A stretch of 33,708 nucleotides of DNA from a virus. The notes under the pieces were generated by a model. That model saw only the letters and a program-made list of their open reading frames with translations, had not been told where the DNA came from and did not search any database. Location of the stretch: IMG/VR virus record IMGVR_UViG_3300028563_000053, positions 1 to 33,708 of that record, one strand, 5' to 3'. A program made the translations under genes and the position numbers. This document shows, piece by piece, positions 13,326 through 20,841 of this stretch; positions within the stretch are counted from its first letter, which is position 1; every line of letters starts with the position of its first letter.

Positions 13326-13532
13326 ATGAGCGGCCAGCAGACCGGCAAAGTGAAGTTTTTCAACGAGGCGAAGGCCTTCGGTTTCATCGCCCCCGATGGC
13401 GGCGGGAAGGATATCTTCGTGCACAAGACCGGTCTCGGCCGGGGCGTCGTTCTCACCGAAGGCCAGAAGGTGAGCTTCCGGACCGAGAGCGATCAGAAGG
13501 GCGTCAAGGCGGTTGACGTCGAGCTGGGCTGA
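13326..13532 (+). CDS. CspA-family cold-shock protein
   Basis: A 68-residue single cold-shock domain protein, the usual family length. It begins with the characteristic GKVKFFNEAKAFGFIAP, where KAFGFI is RNP1 (Ala replaces the more common Gly), followed by DIFVH as RNP2, and ends with KAVDVELG in place of the usual A-x-x-V. Such proteins bind single-stranded RNA or DNA, melting hairpins and acting as RNA chaperones or antiterminators. It is the last gene before the double terminator and is paired with a DUF3309 gene. It could help phage mRNA translation or reduce termination; host-derived cargo is equally possible. Confidence 0.93.
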   Translation: MSGQQTGKVKFFNEAKAFGFIAPDGGGKDIFVHKTGLGRGVVLTEGQKVSFRTESDQKGVKAVDVELG

Positions 13533-13541
13533 AAAGAAAAA

Positions 13542-13567
13542 GGCGGCCGGGGATTAAGCCGGCCGCC
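13542..13567 (-). terminator. Rho-independent terminator for leftward transcription
   Basis: A perfect 9-base-pair stem, GGCGGCCGG at 13542-13550 and CCGGCCGCC at 13559-13567, with an 8-base loop. Read on the minus strand, the hairpin is followed by TTTTTCTTTTC; on the plus strand no T-run follows. It therefore backs up the end of the structural/lysis transcript. Confidence 0.8.
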
Positions 13568-13660
13568 AGTTAAGGGAGGAAACGCCCAGGAAGGGCGGCG
13601 GCTTCGCAATCAAGGATCGCAATACCGCGCGGGAGTTCTCTACCACATCGCCGGAAAGAA

Positions 13661-13689
13661 AAAAGGCCCCGAGCTGATCGGGGCCTTTT
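13661..13689. terminator. Bidirectional Rho-independent terminator
   Basis: A perfect 12-base-pair dyad, AAAAGGCCCCGA at 13661-13672 and TCGGGGCCTTTT at 13678-13689, with a 5-base loop. T-runs exist on both strands (six on the minus strand, four on the plus strand). It lies 22 bases past the end of the last leftward gene and 128 bases past the cold-shock gene, so it ends both converging transcripts. Confidence 0.9.
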
Positions 13690-13711
13690 GAGTTTCGAGC
13701 ATGGAGGAGTG

Positions 13712-14161
13712 CTAGGGACACGACTGAAGTGGATACTGAAGCCCGGCCGACACCCTCATATAGCTGACCTGAAGGTCGCTGATTTGCGCCGATATACTTT
13801 CAGCCAAAGGGGTATTGTTGGCGCGCCGAGCGGAACACTCCGTCGCGTGCATCCCGATAATCTGCCCGGCGATGATCGTCGCCTTTAGATCGTTGGTGTC
13901 AGCGCGCATCGCCGTCTTCATTTCAGCAATGCTCGCCTCGGCAGTTTTGAAGCGGGCGTTTACATCGGCCGCCTGGGCGAAGCCCATAAAACCGAAGGTG
14001 TTGAGGAAGCCCCACATCGCCGCCGCCTGAAGCATCGCCAGGCCATAGCCGCAGACGATCGAGTAGGCCACTGTGGTGCGCCAGCGATACTCCGGCGTCG
14101 GGGCGCCATCCTCCGGCGGCTTCAGAGCCGCGGCGACGTCTTTGATGAAATCGGTCGGCAT
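13712..14161 (-). CDS. Membrane protein with helical tail, last gene of the late operon
   Basis: A 149-residue protein with a cytoplasmic-looking N-terminus, one or two hydrophobic helices at about 31-62 (VAYSIVCGYGLAMLQAAAMWGFLNTFGFMGFA), and a mainly helical C-terminal half (NARFKTAEASIAEMKTAM and following) with two cysteines. One membrane anchor plus a helical outer domain would suit an inner-membrane spanin or another lysis accessory, but no family was recognised. It sits at the end of the tail/lysis operon, 12 bases after the preceding gene, and just before the terminators. AAGGA precedes the ATG at a slightly long spacing. Confidence 0.7.
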   Translation of the reverse strand: MPTDFIKDVAAALKPPEDGAPTPEYRWRTTVAYSIVCGYGLAMLQAAAMWGFLNTFGFMGFAQAADVNARFKTAEASIAEMKTAMRADTNDLKATIIAGQIIGMHATECSARRANNTPLAESISAQISDLQVSYMRVSAGLQYPLQSCP

Positions 14162-14173
14162 GGCGATCGATCC

Positions 14174-14509
14174 TTATTTGATGAAACTGTGGAAGAGGGA
14201 AATGGCTGCGAAGATCATCGCGGCGGCCCCAACGATCCAGCCCCAGCCATCGCTAATCCCGCGGCCGCGCCCTTCTCTCTGATCGCTGTTGGAAGTCACC
14301 CGCGAAAGGCGGTCGTTTATGGCGGCGGTGATCCCGCTGGAGGCATTCTCAGCTTTGAGATTGGCTTCCTTCGCGGCGGCGAGAGCGGCGTCAACGGCTT
14401 TGCCGTTGTCTTCAAATCGCTGCGAATGGCGCTTGTCTACCGCCTCGATCTTTTCTTCGAGGCGGAGGACGATCTGGTCGATGAGTTCGCGCGAATGGCG
14501 CTTCGACAA
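14174..14509 (-). CDS. Tail-anchored coiled-coil membrane protein, lysis region
   Basis: A 111-residue protein. The start is read as TTG at 14509 because GGAG lies about eight bases upstream and no ATG or GTG is available in frame after the previous stop. It has a helical, charged body (LRLEEKIEAVDKRHSQRFED, then AALAAAKEANLKAENASSG) and a single C-terminal hydrophobic helix (WIVGAAAMIFAAISLFHSF) followed by one lysine. The layout (soluble coiled coil, C-terminal anchor) resembles small phage proteins encoded beside holins and XhlA-like factors. A holin partner or antiholin role is plausible from context only. Confidence 0.65.
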   Translation of the reverse strand: MSKRHSRELIDQIVLRLEEKIEAVDKRHSQRFEDNGKAVDAALAAAKEANLKAENASSGITAAINDRLSRVTSNSDQREGRGRGISDGWGWIVGAAAMIFAAISLFHSFIK

Positions 14510-14532
14510 GACCGTCTCTCCATGGGTAGCAT

Positions 14533-14859
14533 TTAAGAGGTTGCGGCGGCCGCCTGCTTGGCCTTGATATCGGCCATGAGAGTTTCGTAGGCCGATTCCT
14601 CGCCCACCGCATAGGCGTCGAGCTCGGTCTGCGTCGGCGGCGTGCTGCTCTGGAACTGAGCGTAGAGCTTCTCGGCCTCCGGGATGCCGGCCTCGATGCC
14701 CTGGGCGATCTTCACGCCGATGGCGATCGCGGCGCCGGAGCCGGGGAAGGCGACGCCAAGCACCGTCTCAAGGACGGGCAGCGCGTCGGAAAGAACGGAG
14801 ACGGCTTGGTCGAGCTCGGAGGGGGCCGCGGCGGCGGCCTGGGTGGCGGGATCGCTCAA
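14533..14859 (-). CDS. Small Ala-rich protein of the lysis region (108 aa)
   Basis: Read from TTG at 14859, which overlaps the upstream stop as TTGA; AAGGAG lies eight bases before it, inside the end of the lipoprotein gene. The sequence has an Ala/Leu helical start, a moderately hydrophobic Gly-rich segment (LETVLGVAFPGSGAAIAIGVKIAQGI, about 30-55) and an amphipathic, acidic C-terminal helix. The hydrophobic segment is marginal for membrane insertion. No family recognised. Position between a lipoprotein and a tail-anchored protein suggests a lysis or virion accessory. Confidence 0.6.
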   Translation of the reverse strand: MSDPATQAAAAAPSELDQAVSVLSDALPVLETVLGVAFPGSGAAIAIGVKIAQGIEAGIPEAEKLYAQFQSSTPPTQTELDAYAVGEESAYETLMADIKAKQAAAATS

Positions 14860-15242
14860 TGGGAAACTCCTTGCAAGGTGGCGTAGCTGTTGTAAGCGGC
14901 GAGCGCCTCGTTGAAGGCGGCCAGCGCGATCGCGGTCAGCGCGCTATTGCCGGAGCTGTTCGCCTGCTCGGCCTTGACGAGGGCGTTGTGGACGGCCGGC
15001 ACCAGCACGCTCAGCTCGGAGAGCACCGCCGGGCTGGGGTTGCCGTTCTTGACATAGAGATCGAGCGCCTTCTCGGCGAGCGTTGTGGCCTGGGCGGCTT
15101 CGGCGACCGTCTTCGCCTGCGTCGGCGATGCGCCGCTGGTGGCGACCACCACATCGGAGACGGCGCTGCTGAACCATGTGCAGCCGGAAAGAGAGAACGC
15201 GGCGGCGAGGGCCAGGCCGGCGACGAGGGTCTTGAGGCGCAT
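14856..15242 (-). CDS. Lipoprotein of the lysis region
   Basis: A 128-residue protein with a lipoprotein signal peptide: MRLK, a hydrophobic core, and lipobox Leu-Ser-Gly-Cys with the lipidated Cys at 21. The next residue is Thr, so sorting to the outer membrane is expected. The mature part is Ala-rich and helical (AEAAQATTLAEKALDLYVK and a second helix near the end), without other cysteines. In lysis cassettes an outer-membrane lipoprotein is often the outer spanin, but spanins are usually Pro-rich or short, so this assignment is weak. Similar Ala-rich helical lipoproteins occur near alphaproteobacterial phage lysis genes. Confidence 0.75.
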   Translation of the reverse strand: MRLKTLVAGLALAAAFSLSGCTWFSSAVSDVVVATSGASPTQAKTVAEAAQATTLAEKALDLYVKNGNPSPAVLSELSVLVPAVHNALVKAEQANSSGNSALTAIALAAFNEALAAYNSYATLQGVSH

Positions 15243-15251
15243 GGGGACTCC

Positions 15252-15503
15252 TTAGAGCTTGGCCGCTGCCGAGGGCGTGACGGTCGTGGTGTAGAAGGTC
15301 TTGGCGATGATGGTCGACAGGCCGCCGATGATGGTGATGGCGATCGTCGCGTCATGTGCATAAGGCGCCGGCAGGAAAGGGGCGACCTGATTGAGCAGCT
15401 CGTTTGCCGAGACGAGGAAGGCGGTCGCGCCGGCGAGCCAGTTGACCTTCGAGGCCCAGGCTGACTTGACGGTGACGGTGACTGGCTGGCCGCTTGAGCT
15501 CAT
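15252..15503 (-). CDS. Holin candidate, two membrane helices (83 aa)
   Basis: A small protein with two predicted membrane helices, at about 21-40 (NWLAGATAFLVSANELLNQV) and 53-71 (TIAITIIGGLSTIIAKTFY), a polar N-terminus and a short tail. The size, the two-helix topology and the position directly downstream of the endolysin gene are what one expects of a holin, the protein that permeabilises the inner membrane to start lysis. AAGGGGA lies eight bases before the ATG. Family membership cannot be shown from sequence alone. Confidence 0.7.
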   Translation of the reverse strand: MSSSGQPVTVTVKSAWASKVNWLAGATAFLVSANELLNQVAPFLPAPYAHDATIAITIIGGLSTIIAKTFYTTTVTPSAAAKL

Positions 15504-15556
15504 CGATCGATCCCCTTCGATTCCTTCGGCAAGCTACGTCCGGGGATGGCTCCGGG

Positions 15557-16084
15557 TCAATGCCCGTCAACAGACCAGTGCGGCGCGTCGGCCGGCAGCT
15601 TTATGACGCCGAAGCTGGCCCCGATCGGCCAAAGATCGGCCTGGGCGGCGCAGGAATGAACGATCCCGCGCGCATCGGCCACCCGGATGGAGCCCTTCCA
15701 TGAAACCGTCATGTCGATCGCCTGCCGCTTGGTGTGCTGGCTTACGAGCGCGGCAGGATAGGCGATCCCATACCCCTCCTTCATGGCGGTGGCCGCCAGC
15801 CTGGCGCCGGTGTAATCGCCGGCATGGGTCCAGTCGATATCGACGCCGGCGAGCACAGGCACATCGGCCGGCTGCACTTCGCCGCTGGCGATCATGCAGC
15901 ACCAGTGCATGAGGAAGGCCCGCTCGCTCGGCCGCCATGTCGCCCCGATCGAGATGGCGGCGCCGGCGCCCTCCAGCGACGCGATGAAGGAACGGACGCT
16001 ATTCTGGAAGGGCTGGGCCAGATCCTCGATCGCCGCGCTGCCGGGGAAGCGAGGGCACCATTGCGGTCCTGAGAATTCCAGCAT
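15557..16084 (-). CDS. Endolysin, M15-like zinc peptidase
   Basis: A 175-residue protein with features of LAS/M15 peptidases (VanY/D-Ala-D-Ala carboxypeptidase fold) used as phage endolysins. SQHTKRQAIDM at 115-125 gives the zinc ligands His117 and Asp124, and PHWSVDGH at 168-175 supplies the third His (169) with a terminal His-x5-His arrangement. A helix with WRPSERAFLMHW at 50-61 is shared with a set of alphaproteobacterial phage lysins. No signal peptide is present, so export would rely on the holin. TAGGAG precedes the ATG by about seven bases. It lies between the tail-tip gene and the holin candidate. Confidence 0.78.
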   Translation of the reverse strand: MLEFSGPQWCPRFPGSAAIEDLAQPFQNSVRSFIASLEGAGAAISIGATWRPSERAFLMHWCCMIASGEVQPADVPVLAGVDIDWTHAGDYTGARLAATAMKEGYGIAYPAALVSQHTKRQAIDMTVSWKGSIRVADARGIVHSCAAQADLWPIGASFGVIKLPADAPHWSVDGH

Positions 16085-16093
16085 GTCGCGCTC

Positions 16094-19000
16094 CTAGTTA
16101 TAGATGAAGGTGGCGGTGGCCACGCCGCCGTCGCCGGGGACGTTACCAGAACCGCCGCCGCCATCGGCGCCGCCGCCGCCCGAGCCGCTCCCTGATCCGC
16201 CGCCGGCGCCAACGCTGCCAACGCCACCGGGTGTGCCGGCTGCGCCGCCAGTCTGCACCGAGCCAGTCGGCACGGCCGTGCCGGTTTGCGTCGCTGTCCC
16301 GCCGGCGCCAAAGCCGGCCGCCACGGCGCCAACGCCGCCATGGCTGGTCAGCGTGAGCGTGCCGGCATGGATCGGGCCCGTCACGGTCGAAACGACGCCG
16401 CTGGTCCCGGTGGTATTGGTGCCCAGAGCGCCCGGCCCGGCCGCGCCCAGGGACCAATTCAAGCTGCCCCCATTATCGAAAGCCGGCGTGAGAGGATAGG
16501 TGACGTCATTGAGGCCGCCTTCGCCAGAGCCGCCGCCCCATGTGGTGCCATCGCCGCAGGCGCCGGCGGCGCCGGAGCCCTGAAGAAGTATCTGCACGGA
16601 AGTCGCGCCGGCGGGAATGGTGTCGGTTCCGGTGAGAGCTGCTCCCCCAACCGCGCCCATATAGCTCCGCGTGACAGGGAAGGCGGGCGTGCCGCCGCTG
16701 ATATTCAGGTTGAAGGTGGCGAGGTTGCCGAGCTGGAAGGAAATGTCCTGAGCGGCGATGACGAAATCCCAATTCCCGGGCCCGACCGCGGCCGTGGTGG
16801 CGGCGGTGGTGCGGCTGGCCGTGCTCAGCAGCGTGAAGCCGGTCGGGAAGACATTGCCGTGCGGCCCATAATAGATGTTGTAGCCGCGCACCGAATTGAA
16901 GGGCAGATCAATCCAAGTCAGGTTGACCACGTTGCCGCTCTGCGTCGCGCCGAAGCCGGAGACGGCTGGGAGCTTCGGGGGCGCGCCCAGGGTGATCGTA
17001 TAGGGCGAAACATCGCTCAGGCTTTGCAGGCCGCCGCCGCGATTGTTGATCGCCAAGATTTTGAAATACATCGTCTGCCCGACCTGATCGGGCGTGAAGG
17101 GGATGCGGCCGAGGAGGGCGTCGATCTTGACGAAGGGATCGCCGGTCAGATGGCCGACGATCGCCGAGCCCTGCTGGCCGCGCCGCAAATAGGTTGTGAG
17201 GTCGTAATGGTTCGCCGAGGTCAGCGTCGCCGTCGAATAGCTGACATACTCGAGCCCGGCCGCGCCGCCCACCATGCAGACGGTGTTGCCCTGATCCGCG
17301 TCGGTATTGCTCCCGCTCCCCAGCTCGCCCGCGCTCTGGGCGAGATTGACGGAGAGCGTGTTGACGCCATCGGGATCGGCGCCGGCCGGGAAATTGGCCG
17401 TGAGGAGGCCCATGGTGGTGGCGCCATTCACGGAGTCGATCAGCTTGTAGGGGCCGCCGGAATCGCTGGCGCCCCAGATTTGCGCGCCGCCGAAGATCGC
17501 CGGGCTGCTCCCGGAAATCGCCACGCCCATTTCGAGGCCTTGGTTGGTGGCCAGCGCCGGCGGAATGGCGAAGACGATCGGATCATTCACATCGCCCGGG
17601 TCCACATCAAAGTCCGGATCGAAGCCGCTGCCTGGCTTGAGCGTGAACTGCGCCGGCAGGCCCGCGCTATCGACGAAAATCTCGGCGGTGCAATCGAAGC
17701 CGCCATCATCGCGCTCGTCGATCTGGGTCAGCCGCACCGGAATGCGGGTGATGCCGGGGAAGTTCGGATCGGTGACAGTCTCGAAATCCATCGGGTCGAA
17801 AAGGACATATCGCGGATCGACGGAGAATTTGGCGGTGTTGCTGATCGCCTCGTCTTGGAGCTGGAGGAAGGCGCTGGTGTTGGCCGCATTGAGGTCGCAA
17901 AACATCTGCGCCGAAGCGGTGCCCTGCGGCGAGCGCTCCCCATATTGCTGGCGATGGGCCATATCGAAGGCGGTGGCCTCCGCCGGCGCGTACTGATTGG
18001 CGCGATCGAGGCAATCGAGGCGAAAGGTGTTGACCTGATCGAGGATGTTCTTGCGGCTGATCTGGACCGGATCGTTGCCCGTCTCGATAAAATCGTCATA
18101 TCCAAGATCGAAGTCGGGCGCGGTGTCGGGCGTGAAAGTGTAGCCATTCGCGGTCAGGGCATTGACGCTGCGCGGGATGAACTGGATCACGCCTGAGGAC
18201 TCGACCACATCGGCATAGGTGTTCGTGACAATCTCGTCGATCATCGAGCTCGCATTGGTCTGCGAGCTATAGGCGGGGGAAATCCAGAGCCCCAGCGCCA
18301 GCGATGAGTTCTGATATTTGGTCAGCGCGACGATCGAGGCATATCGGACATGTGGGTGCGTGCCGGAGAGCGAGCTGTGGAAGGTATATTCGCCCGTTGT
18401 CTCGTTGAAGGCATACTCGGTGGCGGCCGCCGGCACGCCGGCGACGCATGTCAGGAGGGCGCCCGCGGCGTTGGTGGCATTGATGTTGAAAAGGAAGTTC
18501 GGGACCGTCACCTTGTAGGGCGCGCCCGGCACTGTCACGGCATCATTGACGGTCGCCACATCGCCCACATCGCCGGCCTGAAGGCCAGCGCCCTCGATCG
18601 GATCGGTGAGCAGGAAGGCGACGATCAGGCTGGGATCGGCATCGCCGCCATTCTGGCATCCGTTGCCGCCATAGGTGCCCGGCGCGCTGCCGGCGAATAT
18701 CCAGCCGCCCTCGAAATTGTAGCTCGGGATATTGGCCGAAGTGCCGAGATTGGCGTCGGGCACGCCCAGATAGGCGATCCCGCTGTAGCCGATCGCCTCG
18801 GTCGGATGGTTGGAGACGAGGAAGCTCCAGGGCGATTGCCCGATCAGCCCGTCGAATAGGCTGAAGGGCGCGTAGCCAGCTTGGAGGGTCTGGGAAATCC
18901 AAGTGTTGTAGATGTTCGCGATCCCGCTCGGGCCGCCTGAGCTGAGCCCGTAAGCGAAGCTGGCGAGATACTGCGTTTGTGATCCAGCGCCGCCGCCCTT

Positions 19001-19219
19001 GCCGCCGCCGCCGATGATGCCGCCCTTGCCGCCGCCGCTGCTGGGATTGTTGACGGTGATGGATTTAAAATCACCATACCAAAGCAGATTGCCCGCCTGG
19101 CGCGATGTGCCGAAATAAAGCGGGATGCAAATGCCATAGACCGAAGACTGGATCGGCATCTTCGTGAGCGTTGGCGGCGCGGTGGTTTTGAGGCTGGTCC
19201 CAGCTCCGAAGAACGCCAT
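16094..19219 (-). CDS. Tail tip / host-specificity protein J-like (1041 aa)
   Basis: A large central tail-fibre protein at the place of lambda gpJ, after the NlpC/P60 gene. The N-terminal 600 or so residues have the composition of the phage tail hub family: beta-rich with few charges, including an early Gly-rich loop at about 61-80. A fibronectin-type III-like unit lies at about 750-850 (LPAVSGFGATQSGNVVNLTW ... RGYNIYYGP). The last 170 residues are a Gly/Ala/Thr-rich repeat-like region ending in long GGGGSG runs and an FIYN terminus, resembling the Gly-rich domain of phage adhesins, which pack as polyglycine II helices. The role is building the tail tip and binding the host. It starts one base after the preceding stop region. 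Confidence 0.85.
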   Translation of the reverse strand: MAFFGAGTSLKTTAPPTLTKMPIQSSVYGICIPLYFGTSRQAGNLLWYGDFKSITVNNPSSGGGKGGIIGGGGKGGGAGSQTQYLASFAYGLSSGGPSGIANIYNTWISQTLQAGYAPFSLFDGLIGQSPWSFLVSNHPTEAIGYSGIAYLGVPDANLGTSANIPSYNFEGGWIFAGSAPGTYGGNGCQNGGDADPSLIVAFLLTDPIEGAGLQAGDVGDVATVNDAVTVPGAPYKVTVPNFLFNINATNAAGALLTCVAGVPAAATEYAFNETTGEYTFHSSLSGTHPHVRYASIVALTKYQNSSLALGLWISPAYSSQTNASSMIDEIVTNTYADVVESSGVIQFIPRSVNALTANGYTFTPDTAPDFDLGYDDFIETGNDPVQISRKNILDQVNTFRLDCLDRANQYAPAEATAFDMAHRQQYGERSPQGTASAQMFCDLNAANTSAFLQLQDEAISNTAKFSVDPRYVLFDPMDFETVTDPNFPGITRIPVRLTQIDERDDGGFDCTAEIFVDSAGLPAQFTLKPGSGFDPDFDVDPGDVNDPIVFAIPPALATNQGLEMGVAISGSSPAIFGGAQIWGASDSGGPYKLIDSVNGATTMGLLTANFPAGADPDGVNTLSVNLAQSAGELGSGSNTDADQGNTVCMVGGAAGLEYVSYSTATLTSANHYDLTTYLRRGQQGSAIVGHLTGDPFVKIDALLGRIPFTPDQVGQTMYFKILAINNRGGGLQSLSDVSPYTITLGAPPKLPAVSGFGATQSGNVVNLTWIDLPFNSVRGYNIYYGPHGNVFPTGFTLLSTASRTTAATTAAVGPGNWDFVIAAQDISFQLGNLATFNLNISGGTPAFPVTRSYMGAVGGAALTGTDTIPAGATSVQILLQGSGAAGACGDGTTWGGGSGEGGLNDVTYPLTPAFDNGGSLNWSLGAAGPGALGTNTTGTSGVVSTVTGPIHAGTLTLTSHGGVGAVAAGFGAGGTATQTGTAVPTGSVQTGGAAGTPGGVGSVGAGGGSGSGSGGGGADGGGGSGNVPGDGGVATATFIYN

Positions 19220-19220
19220 C

Positions 19221-19727
19221 TTATGTCCACCCCTTGAGGGCGAAGAAGCGCCGCGGCCGTGGCTGATTGCGGAGCGCCCTTATCTCAAAGACGCTGTTCA
19301 GATAGCCGGCTCTGTCCGCATCCTCGAAGCTGACCGGCCGGGCGGTATAGGCATGGAGGACGCGGGGCCATTCGACCACGATCGCGCCATGGGAGAATGT
19401 CCAGCCCATCCGCCAGAGCACAAGATCGCCGGGCTTGACGGCGCGCTCCGGCGGGGCGGCAACCTCGTCGCAATATCGCAGGATCGCGTTCATGTAGAGC
19501 TCGGCCTCGGCTTCCTTGCCGGGCTCCGGCTTGTTCATGTGCCAGTCTTTTGAATAGTGCGGCAGCTTGGCGATCGGCGGGATCAGCCCAGCGTTCTCGA
19601 AGGCACCGACGAGGAATGTCAGGCAATCGGCGCCGGCGCCCTTAACGCGCGCCTCCGGGTGATAGGGCGTGCCCTGCCATTCGATCGCCTCGGCGACCAG
19701 CTTCGCGCGCTCCAGCTCCTCGGTCAT
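19221..19727 (-). CDS. NlpC/P60-family tail protein (K-like)
   Basis: A 168-residue cysteine peptidase of the NlpC/P60 superfamily. The catalytic Cys35 sits in GAGADCLTFLVGAF, the His113 in FSHGAIVVEW, and a further His125 in LHAYTAR is the likely polar third residue. In lambda-like phages the homologous K protein is a tail-tip assembly factor or a virion peptidoglycan hydrolase helping DNA entry. The ATG at 19727 is preferred over the upstream one at 19808, since it overlaps the stop of the BR0599-like gene (ATGA). It is followed by the J-like gene, the usual L-K-I-J style order in this phage group. Confidence 0.87.
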   Translation of the reverse strand: MTEELERAKLVAEAIEWQGTPYHPEARVKGAGADCLTFLVGAFENAGLIPPIAKLPHYSKDWHMNKPEPGKEAEAELYMNAILRYCDEVAAPPERAVKPGDLVLWRMGWTFSHGAIVVEWPRVLHAYTARPVSFEDADRAGYLNSVFEIRALRNQPRPRRFFALKGWT

Positions 19728-20635
19728 ACGCCCACCACCGGCTGAGGGATGAAGGGCTGTCCGCGATAGCGCAGCGCGACATTCGTGGCGTTGTAGAATT
19801 TCGGGCACCCGTTGACGCCGGTCAGGGATTTATCGCAGCCCTGATAAAGCGTGAAAGTGTCGCCGACGCCCAGCGCGCCAGGCAGCGGGTTCAAAAGCGT
19901 GATGTTGGCATTCGCGCCGGCGCCGCATGTCCGCACCGTGCGCTTATTCCCGTTCAAGGCTCCGCTGGTGATCAGCACCATCCCGAGATTGTAGAGCCCG
20001 GCCGGCGCGTTGCCGGCGACATTGGCCGCCACGATCTTGTTCGGCGTGCAGCCGGCGGCGGCCGCGCAATTCTCCTTAAAGGCGTTGATGTTCACGCCGC
20101 AGGCGGTGTCGCCCAGATTGTTCAAGCACCCCGACTCATAGACATTCCGCGGGAGCTGCTGGTTGAGGAGCTGCTTCTTGCTGTTGACGGTGAAGGTGAC
20201 GAAGGACTGGCCGATCGGATCGGGCTGGGCGATCAGGCCGATGAATTTGCGGATCAGGCCGACGCGGGTATCGCCATAAGTCGGCATGTTGGCCTGAAGG
20301 AGCTGGACCTTCGCGCCGTCGAATATCCCCTCATAGCAGGCTTGGAGGAAAGGCAGCGAGCCGATCATGGCGGCGCCGGGAATCACATCGAATGTCAGCG
20401 TGTCCACTTCGGTGCCGACGCGCCAAGAGCACTTCGCCTTGCTCCCGCTCCGATCGAAATATGGCCCCGTTTGCCCGCCGGCGGAATAGAGCTCGCCATC
20501 GCCGGTCACATCGACGTCGCCATTGGTGTAGAGCAGCCGCCCGCCGCCGTTGGCCAGATCGATCTTCCAAAGATCGACTTGGAAATAGCGCCGGGTGGCG
20601 AAGAGGGTGAGGAGCTCCGGGCTGACTGGCTTCAT
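19724..20635 (-). CDS. BR0599/DUF2163-type tail tip protein
   Basis: A 303-residue protein of the family named after Brucella BR0599, present in alphaproteobacterial siphophages and gene transfer agents. The N-terminal half includes a LLYTNGDVDV/LYSAGG segment; the C-terminal part has the typical Cys-rich end, GCDKSLTGVNGCPKFYNATN, followed by RGQPFIPQPVVG. Several further Cys (near residues 165-190) suggest metal or disulfide bridging, as in lambda gpL, which carries an iron-sulphur cluster. The ATG at 20635 overlaps the upstream stop (ATGA). It belongs to the baseplate/tail tip complex with DUF2460, NlpC/P60 and J-like proteins. Confidence 0.87.
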   Translation of the reverse strand: MKPVSPELLTLFATRRYFQVDLWKIDLANGGGRLLYTNGDVDVTGDGELYSAGGQTGPYFDRSGSKAKCSWRVGTEVDTLTFDVIPGAAMIGSLPFLQACYEGIFDGAKVQLLQANMPTYGDTRVGLIRKFIGLIAQPDPIGQSFVTFTVNSKKQLLNQQLPRNVYESGCLNNLGDTACGVNINAFKENCAAAAGCTPNKIVAANVAGNAPAGLYNLGMVLITSGALNGNKRTVRTCGAGANANITLLNPLPGALGVGDTFTLYQGCDKSLTGVNGCPKFYNATNVALRYRGQPFIPQPVVGV

Positions 20636-20841
20636 CCGGCGAGCTTCTCGTCTTTGGCGATGCTGGAGAGGATGGCCGGCGTCTCGATCGAGCAATCCTC
20701 GCCGAAGAAGGCCAGGATGCCGCCCGGCTTGCCGAAGGCCTTCCCGATGAGCCGGCGCGCCTCGATGACAGTCGGCGCCGCGACGCGGGCGCTTACGAGC
20801 TGCCGATCCTTGTCCGTGCAGTTGAAAATCCAAAGCTTCAT
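20632..20841 (-). CDS. Small protein between DUF2460 and BR0599 genes (69 aa)
   Basis: A 69-residue protein starting MKLWIFNCTDKDRQLVSARV, a compact alpha/beta sequence with a TVIEARRLIGKAFG helix. Both ends overlap neighbours by ATGA, so it is surely part of the tail operon. I recognise no family. Its place in the tail-tip cluster suggests a small structural or assembly factor. Small proteins at this position occur in some related phages, which is context rather than identification. Confidence 0.7.
   Translation of the reverse strand: MKLWIFNCTDKDRQLVSARVAAPTVIEARRLIGKAFGKPGGILAFFGEDCSIETPAILSSIAKDEKLAG

Noticed and set aside
16286-18196. A 636-codon open frame on the plus strand opposite the J-like gene
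   Set aside because: Antisense to a convincing tail-tip gene, against the direction of the operon, with a Gly/Ala/Arg/Ile-rich repetitive translation and no recognisable motif.
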